From Begonia masoniana (Eukaryota; Streptophyta; Magnoliopsida; Cucurbitales; Begoniaceae): a stretch of DNA of 64,000 nt. Shown piece after piece: positions 57,431-64,000 of this stretch. The stretch is taken from NCBI GenBank assembly GCA_022432975.1, contig CM039508.1, positions 42,968,646 through 43,032,645 on the forward strand, read 5' to 3'. A program made the translations under genes and the position numbers. The notes beneath the pieces are model-generated. The model was given only the letters and a program-made list of their open reading frames with translations, was not told the origin of the DNA and ran no database searches. Position 1 is the stretch's first letter. Every line of letters begins with the position of its first letter.

Positions 57431-57987
57431 ATTGGTAGATGCTGCAAATTATATACAAGCTCACACATTAATGCTTTGACTAAACATAGATGGATTCAAA
57501 TAAATAACAAACTATTTATTTAAGTTCACCTTTGGGCAATACTTAAAGAAATAATTTTAATTGATGATGATGATAGCATGCATATACTTTAATAGACAAT
57601 TAACCACACTTATGTTAATATGCTTGTTACCTTTGGATACACAATCACATTCCCTAAGTATGCAAATAAGTCTCTCTTGTTGATTATAAGCAACGGCCCA
57701 CCTTTGAGTAACCTACTAGCATTATAATTAATAATTTTAATTGTTCACTTTAAACTTTTATGTCATTTCAATAGCATTATATAATACTGAATATATAAAT
57801 ACTGAAACAATGGAGAATTAGACAATTAATATTTATTTACTTTTCAAACTAGGTCACTTTGGTGACTTGCAAGTTTTCAATTAAAGTAAATGAATAATTG
57901 CTTAAATAAATAACTCTTAAAAAGATAAACTTTTTTTTCTATCATAATGGTGAATCAATATGTTATAAAGAAGCTCTAATACCAAAC
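57431..57987 (-). other. Leader and primer site region of copia F
   Basis: AT-rich sequence without a gene between gag and the 5' LTR. The primer site lies at 57973-57984, three bases from the LTR. Confidence 0.7.
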
Positions 57988-58132
57988 TGTAATTACATTT
58001 ATCCATTTATAACAACTATTAATTCAACCAAGTTTTGATAATAAATAAAGAAATATATGAATATACTAACTTTGATCCATGATTGTAGAATATGAAAATT
58101 TGTTTGCTAAATTTCTTCCCTTAATACCTTCT
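57988..58132 (-). repeat. 5' LTR remnant of copia F
   Basis: 145 bp starting TGTAATTACA next to the primer site; cut at 58133 by another LTR. Confidence 0.72.
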
Positions 58133-58276
58133 TGTAATACCCCAAATTTTTCGAGTTATTTTAATTAATTTAAGTTAGGTTAGCTATTAAGTTAATTAAA
58201 TTATTTCTCGGAAGTTTCAGTGGAGGAGTTAGACCTAGGTGAGGTGAGAGTCAATTTATAGAAATTTAACGGTCGA
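58133..58276 (+). repeat. LTR fragment L (D/K family), cut by element I
   Basis: 144 bp starting TGTAATACCCC that match the complement of D's LTR end (44890-45029), for example TTTAAGTTAGGTTAGCTATT. Element I is inserted after GTCGA; the rest lies outside the window. Confidence 0.85.
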
Positions 58277-60469
58277 TGTAACGCCCCAAGTTATCTGAAC
58301 CCGGTTCGTCACACAATGTCCGTACATGACTAAAATTTCTACCATATATTTTTTTTAAAAAAAAACTTGCAGCGAAAATCATTTGAAATGTTAAGGAATA
58401 ATCGGTCAAAAGAAATAGAAGTTTGAATCGTGAAAACACTTTAAAAGTTGCAGAAGTCAAACGCATCCGCCGATGAGTAAAGTCAACGAAAGAAGCAGAA
58501 AACAACCAAAATAGAAGACTTCTGCCGGTGACGTCAGCCGAATGAAAAACAAAGGACATCTCTCGGTAGACTGTATCTACCGGTGACTAAACGACAAAAT
58601 ACACTCTACATCTTCCGATGACGTCAGCCGGATGATTCCCTTCATCCGATCGACTTTGTTCTACACCAACCAATGACAAAACGACAAATGTCCTCTTACA
58701 TCTACCGATGACATACACCCACCGATGACTAAACGACAAAAGTCCTCCTACATCTACCGATGACGTCAGCACGCATCTGCCGATGGGTTTAACGACAAAA
58801 CCCCTCATCCCCTTCTTCCGATAGGGTAAATTGAATATACCGATCACTAAACGACAAAGCATAATACCCACTCATACCGGTAGGGCAAAAACTACTTCAT
58901 CCGATAGAGTAAACCTCATGTACCGATGACTTTACTGAGACATCATCCGATGGCTTTACTGAAGACATCTTCCGATAAAACAAACCTCATGTACCGATGA
59001 CTATACTGAGACATCATCTGATGGCTTTACTGAAGACATCTTTCGATAGAATTAAAAGCGACATTTCAACTACTTCTCGATATACATACACAACACTAAT
59101 TACAGAAAGGAATTTACTTACTTCATCAAGACCATTCAGAAACAATTCACATTGTATTGTTCAAACCCAGTAAAACCAACATTTAAAACCCAACAGATCA
59201 CTAGTATCAGAAAAACTCAAAACGTAGTCAAATATTAAAATCTCTACTGTCATGAAAACTGGGCATACTCTGATTAGATTATTACCAACTAAACCCCCAC
59301 CTCTGCTGACAACAGTTAACCCACCTCATCAGTTTACCAGGCCGGGACATGAATGTACTCCTCCAACCACATCTAATCATCTGTGCAATCAGGAAATTCA
59401 CCTGCAGTATCCTCAACACCTACATCACAAAACTCATCTATTAGCCTAATGCTAAGTAAGTAAAGCAGTAATGAAATGAAACGCTGAAATATAAATTCCT
59501 AAACATGCAATTTCTACTTTCTCAACTCAGTTGTTCATGTTTCGTTTCTGTTCAGATCCCCTGTGAAATTGGGAGCTGGATCAACTCTCCCAAAGTATAT
59601 ACATCCACTAGCTCATTAAGGGGCGGATAAATTCCCTTAACAGTAAATCTGATTCACATGTTTAGATCCCCCTGTGAAATTGAAAGTTGGATCAACTCTC
59701 CCAAAGTATAAATATCCACTGTCTCATTAAGGGGCGGATTACTTCCTTTAACAGTAAAACTGATTCACATAGCTGTTTCAATATGTTCAATCCTCACTAT
59801 GCCAACATGCATTCAAATTCATTTTCGTATACTTTAAAAAAAATGATGCATGACATACCAACACATTCCATCATACAAACCCTAATGTTTTGTGATGTAG
59901 GCTCGAAGGCACAAGCAAACTTTACTTACCTGGTCTCCTGGATAAACTTGGTTACAAGCTACTTTGGGTATTACTCAAACCTAAAACCATAGACATAGCA
60001 TACATTAAATTTCCTCTAATCTTCATTCTAAACCACTAGAAATCTAAGGGAAACTGTTTTGGGGACTCTAGTCGTTGTGCATTCCCGATTTCAACTTAAA
60101 CCGAAACCACCACTCACTTACCGCCTTCTCAAAACCTCATTTATCATCCCTCCTACCAACGATAGATACAATGTAACAAGAAATAGAAGCAAAACTCACC
60201 AAGTTTGGAGAAAATCACTGGAGGAAGTCGAAGGGGGTCTCCTATCGCGCTCTGCTAAGCTGAGGAGCTGAGAATGGAGAGGAAATGAAATAAACAGTGG
60301 TGGCTACTTCATTAATAGTTTCCTTAAATACGTTATCCACCTTTGAATTTCTAATTACCCTTATGCCCTTGCCTAGTCATCCACTAACCCTACATTTAAT
60401 ATTGCCATATAAATTGTGCCATTAGTTTAAAAGGAATAGAGAAACAGTTTGATAGAACCGGGTATTACA
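58277..60469 (-). repeat. 3' LTR of element I
   Basis: 2193 bp, TGTAACGCCC to GGGTATTACA in + orientation. ATCTACCGATGACG repeats at 58440-59060, hairpin modules at 59550-59760, minus-strand GT...AG segment 59420-59930, arms 59419-59433 and 59888-59902 that pair 15 of 15. Confidence 0.93.
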
Positions 60470-60504
60470 ATCTACCCTCCTTAAAAGAATTTTGTCCTCA
60501 AAAT
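60470..60504 (-). other. Polypurine tract and conserved 3' motif, element I
   Basis: ATCTACCCTCCTTAAAAG and TTTTGTCCTCAAAATTC in + orientation, the same pair as in B and G. Confidence 0.87.
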
Positions 60505-61303
60505 TCAGTACCTGAATAATTCTGGATGTTGGTCCATTATGTCTTGCTGGCGCTCCCAAGTTGTCTCCTCTATGTTCTGATTGTGCCATAAGACTTTCAC
60601 TAGTGGAACTTCCTTGTTGCGTAATACCTTCACTGCATAGTCCAAGATCCTTACGGGTTTCTCCTCATATGCAAGAGTAGGAAGAACCTCAACGTCTTGC
60701 TGTTCCACAATCTGATATGGATCTCTTACATACTTCTTTAACATAGAAACATGGAACACACTGTGGATTCCTTCCATAGAAGCCGGTAACTGCAACATGT
60801 AGGCTGCACTCCCAACCCTTTTCAAAATTAAGAATGGTCCAATAAACCTGGGGTTCAACTTTCCTCTCTTCCCGAATCTCACAACTCCTTTGAATGGTGA
60901 CACCTTAAGTAAAACTTCATCACCTACTTCAAACTCTAATTCTCTTCGTCTTTTGTCTGCATAGCTTTTCTGCCGGCTTTGAGCTGTTAAGATTCTTTGT
61001 CGGATAAGAGCAATCTTCTCCACTGTCTGCTGCACAATGTCAGGACCAATCAACTGTGCTTCTCCAACTTCATCCCAATACAATGGAGATCTGCACTTCC
61101 GTCCATACAATGCCTCGTATGGTGCCATGCCTATTGTTGCCTGAAAACTGTTATTATAAGAGAACTCAACCAATGGTAAATACTTACTCCAAGAACCTTG
61201 AAATTCCAGCACACAAGCCCGGAGCATATCCTCCAACGTTTGGATAGTTCTCTCAGATTGTCCATCGGTTTGAGGATGAAAGGCTGTGCTAAAACTAAGC
61301 TGT
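60505..61303 (-). CDS. Integrase core end and chromodomain, element I
   Basis: Open reading from the solo-LTR insertion point to the stop at 60505. It covers the core end ([17 protein letters not shown]), [67 protein letters not shown] and the chromodomain-like end (EEKPVRILDYAVKVLRNKE). The ATG at 61236 is internal and not a true start. The chromodomain is expected to direct integration to chromatin. Confidence 0.9.
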
Positions 61304-61649
61304 TGTAACGCCCCGAATTCTCTGAACCCGGTTCGTCACACAAAACCCATACCCGAACTAAAAACTTCATTCATAATTTAAAATCTTGCAGCGGAATTAA
61401 TTTAAGTAACTTAGAGTTAAACAAAACCGTAAAGTGTTTGGATAATCGGATAAAATGTTCGAGATAAATCGACCAAAAAAAAAATAAAGGTTTAAATCAC
61501 AAAACACCATTAAAACTCTAAAGACAACCACATCTGCCGGTAAAAAAAAAATTAACGGAAGAAGCAGACACAGCAAATATAAGACCCTGCCGATGACGTG
61601 GACCTGAAGACTTGGAACTGAAAGACATTTCTCGGCGGGCTGCACCTAC

Positions 61650-61880
61650 CGATGACGTCAACACAACTTCATCTGCCGATGACGTCAGCACAATTTCATC
61701 TGCCGATGACGTCAGCACAACTTCATCTGCCGATGACGTCAACACGATTTCATCTGCCGATGACGTCAGCACAACTTCATCTGCCGATGAAGTCAACATG
61801 ACTTCATCTGCCGATGAAGCCAACACAACTGCACATACAACTTCAACTGCCGATGAAGTCAACATGACTTCATCTGCCGA
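61650..61880 (-). repeat. 27-bp repeat with TGACGTCA/TGAAGTCA boxes
   Basis: Unit CATCTGCCGATGACGTCAGC plus ACAACTT, about eight copies; later copies read GATGAAGTCAAC. TGACGTCA is the core of bZIP (TGA/CREB-type) binding sites. Its length is a multiple of three, so it reads as open frames on both strands without coding. Confidence 0.85.
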
Positions 61881-62445
61881 TAGAAATAGGTCTATATCTA
61901 TCGATAGAAATAAGGCTACATCTTCCGATGCCTTTACTGAAGACATCATCCGATAGAAATTTGGACACACCTACCGATAGACATCTCCTTCCGGTAGGTT
62001 CAAACTACTCAACTTCTGCCGATAGAATGCATCTACCGACAGATAACAAAACACCTCCCATCTACCGATAAATCCAGGGCGACATTCTGGCTACATCTAA
62101 TTATACAATATAACTCCATTTATGAAAAAGAATCTATTTGCCTTACTGAAATCACTCAGAAAAGGATTCAAACCCATGTATTGCTTAAAATCCGACAAGT
62201 GCAAATCTTCAAACCTCAGCAGAAAGTCATTATCAAATAATAAAACTCAATTTGTTCAAAACGCTGAAATCACTACTGTTATGAAAACTCGATCCATCTA
62301 AAATAAAGCATTGATAATAAAACCTTCACTCCAACAGACATCAATTAAATTGCCCCATCAGCTGCCAGAACATTGTGTGGATGCACTCCTCCAACCCAAC
62401 TAGCCTTCTGTGAACTCAGTAAACACACCTGCTAAAGCTTCTTCA

Positions 62446-62960
62446 CCTACATCACAAAACTCATCTATTAGCCTAATGCTAAGCAAGTAAAGCAATAGTG
62501 AAATGAAATACTGAATCATAAATTCCTAAACATGCAGTTTCTACTTTTCTCATCTCAGTTGCATATTCATCGTTTCTGTACAGATCCCCCTGTGAAATTG
62601 GGAGTTGGATCATTTCTCCCAAAGTATAAATATCCACTGGCTCGTTAAGGGTTGGATTAATTCCCCTAACAGCAAATCTGATACTCATAACTGTTCAGAT
62701 CCCCCTGTCGGATTGGGAAGTGGATCACTTTTCCCAAAACCTCAATCCACTGGCTCATTAAGGGTTGGATTAATTCCCTTAACAGCAAATCTGCTTCACG
62801 TACTGTTTCAATCTGTTCATTCCTTGCCGATTCAAAACATGTAAATTCATTTTCGTACATTTCAAAATATGATGCATGACAACTGGAAATAAACACACAA
62901 CATACATAAATCCTACTGTTTTGTGATGTAGGCCCGAAGGCACAAACAAACTCTACTTAC
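62446..62960 (-). promoter_or_regulatory. Putative LTR intron with complementary ends (solo LTR J)
   Basis: On the minus strand: donor CCAG|GTAAGTAGAG, then a GCC-TTCG-GGC hairpin, arm CCTACATCACAAAAC, and at the other end GTTTTGTGATGTAG|GTGAAG. Confidence 0.6.
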
Positions 62961-63279
62961 CTGGTCTCCTGGAAATCGCTCGGTTTCAACTACTTGAAAG
63001 CCCTGTTCACCTAGGTCGAAGGTGAATCTCGCGAGGAAGATCGCCTAGAGAGCTCGTCTGCCTGAGCTGAAACCCGAAGAGGAAATGGTATGAAATGGTG
63101 GCGGCTACAGTGCATTAAACCCAACCCTCTTCCCTTAAATACGTTATCCACTTTTTGAAAATTGCAATTTACTCTAATGCCCTTTGCCAAGTTACTTAAT
63201 AACCCTACTTAATTTATTGACTAATAAAGTGTATTTTATTAATAATAAAAGAGCTGGTTCGATAGGGCCGGGTGCTACA

Positions 63280-64000
63280 GCTGTGTCCCCATAGCCTTGT
63301 GCAAACTTTTCCAAAACTTAGATGTAAATCTGGAGTCTCGGTCTGAAACTATGGTGCTTGGAACACCATGCAGTCTAACAACTTCGTGCACATACAATTC
63401 AGCAAGCTGATCCATCGAGTAAGTCACCTTTATTGGTAGGAAATGAGCTGATTTGGTTAAACGATCAACTATCACCCAAATTGCATCATGTCCTTTTACT
63501 GTTCTAGGTAATCCTGTAACAAAATCCATATTTATTTGTTCCCATTTCCATTCGGGAACTGGTAAAGGTTGTAATGTCCCAGCAGGCCTCTGATGTTCAG
63601 CTTTAACTTGCTGGCAGACCAGACATGACTCCACATACTCCGCCACACTTCTCTTCATACCTGGCCACCAATAATGTTGCTTGAGTCCTCTGTACATCTT
63701 CGTACTACCTGGATGAACAGAAAGTCTCGAGGAATGAGCCTCAGATAGGATTTCCTTCCTAAGCTCAGTATCAACCGAAACAAACCATCTATTTCGAAAC
63801 TTGAGAATTCCATCAGCTGAGCAGTTGAAATCCGACTTATCAGTAGAATCTATGTACAACTTATACTTATTACACTCAGTGTCATTCATTTGAACTTCCT
63901 TTATTTTTTCCAAAATAGTTGGCCTCAAAGATATGGCCGAAAGCATGGCTGACACACTAGACACAGCTTCCAGGTTAAATCTTTGGAATTCTGTCTCTAA
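63280..64000 (-). CDS. RNase H linker and integrase N-terminal part, element I (partial)
   Basis: Open from the window edge to the solo LTR. It reads the linker after RNase H, the HHCC region ([31 protein letters not shown]), the core [19 protein letters not shown] and [17 protein letters not shown]. The pieces on both sides of J join in frame at MGTQL, allowing for the 5-bp duplication. Confidence 0.9.

Larger units (their letters stand above)
48167..58132 (-). mobile_element. Element F: Ty1/copia retrotransposon, decayed, carrying solo LTR K
   Basis: Minus-strand copia element in the order gag, protease (weak), integrase, RT, RNase H. A polypurine tract (AAAGTGGGAGAT on the minus strand, 48368-48383) adjoins a putative 3' LTR (about 48167-48367). 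The primer site TGGTATTAGAGC on the minus strand (complement at 57973-57984) adjoins the 5' LTR remnant at 57988. The visible parts of the two LTRs do not obviously match, so the left boundary is uncertain. Many stops and frameshifts. Confidence 0.85.
61304..63279 (-). mobile_element. Solo LTR J inside element I integrase
   Basis: 1976 bp with exact GCTGT duplications (61299-61303 and 63280-63284), inserted at the codons for MGTQLSFS. Minus-strand GT...AG segment 62447-62960; arms 62446-62460 and 62918-62932 pair 15 of 15. A TGACGTCA-bearing 27-bp repeat lies at about 61650-61880. No coding domains. Confidence 0.93.
58277..64000 (-). mobile_element. Element I: Ty3/gypsy chromovirus-type element, continues beyond window
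   Basis: 3' LTR, then the pol C-terminus on the minus strand, interrupted by solo LTR J. The rest of pol and gag are to the right of the window. The visible reading frames are cleaner than in A, B or G: the integrase-chromodomain part is uninterrupted. Confidence 0.92.

Noticed and set aside
61612..61956. TGACGTCA repeats as evidence of a coding acidic protein
   Set aside because: The bases form a regulatory-type minisatellite, and the opposite strand is equally open.
61518..61970. Frames on both strands reading SADEV or SSADDV repeats
   Set aside because: A 27-bp repeat is a multiple of three, so both strands stay open by chance.

Overview
The window is a block of nested, decayed LTR retrotransposons from a plant nuclear genome. 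I found no recognisable host gene, rRNA, tRNA or CRISPR array. The evidence for a plant is: Ty3/gypsy polyproteins with integrase-chromodomain C-termini, primer binding sites of the TGGTATCAGAGC type, Ty1/copia polyproteins of plant type, and a Cassandra-type TRIM whose LTRs carry a 5S-rRNA-like domain. The species cannot be told from the sequence.

Layout. Element A (1-13403, +) is a long-LTR chromovirus-type gypsy element with its 5' end outside the window. A Cassandra-type TRIM (1120-1948) sits in its 5' LTR and a solo LTR (7442-10259) sits at its integrase/chromodomain junction. A lies inside the 5' LTR of element B (13404-20365, +), a second, heavily broken gypsy element. B lies in a copia fragment M (20366-22167, -). 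Next is C (22168-29499, -), a pair of 2.5 kb LTRs around a 3.3 kb non-coding interior: a LARD-like element that keeps the leader and 3' polypurine region of the A lineage. C's right LTR breaks at 29499 against the leader and 5' LTR of element D (29500-45029, -). That LTR is split by gypsy element G (30360-40418, -, itself carrying solo LTR H at 37453-40162) and by a solo LTR (41346-43793, -).

Region 45030-48166 is unassigned and holds a solo LTR (45118-46996, +). Copia element F (about 48167-58132, -) carries K, a 4.7 kb solo LTR (48485-53204, +) with about 43 copies of a 41-bp repeat. F's right LTR is cut by an LTR piece L (58133-58276), which is cut by gypsy element I (58277-64000, -, continuing beyond the window), which holds solo LTR J (61304-63279, -). 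Most insertions are supported by TG...CA ends and 5-bp target duplications (CTGAG, GAAGC, ATATT, CCCCG, CATGA and GCTGT are exact).

The most unusual signal is shared by nearly all the gypsy-type LTRs. Each has a gene-like layout: a pyrimidine-rich stretch, a GT...AG segment, a 45-60 nt putative exon, then a second GT...AG segment. Just inside this second segment's ends lie two complementary 11-15 nt arms. In one class they are CCTACATCACAAAAC with GTTTTGTGATGTAGG, in another CCTACACCATAGAAC with GTTCTATGGTGTAGG. The arms differ between families but stay complementary, the right arm overlaps the putative AG|G acceptor, and the loop between them holds each family's variable tandem repeats. This looks like a conserved RNA structure or splicing device within the LTRs. 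All alignments, counts and pairings were made by eye.
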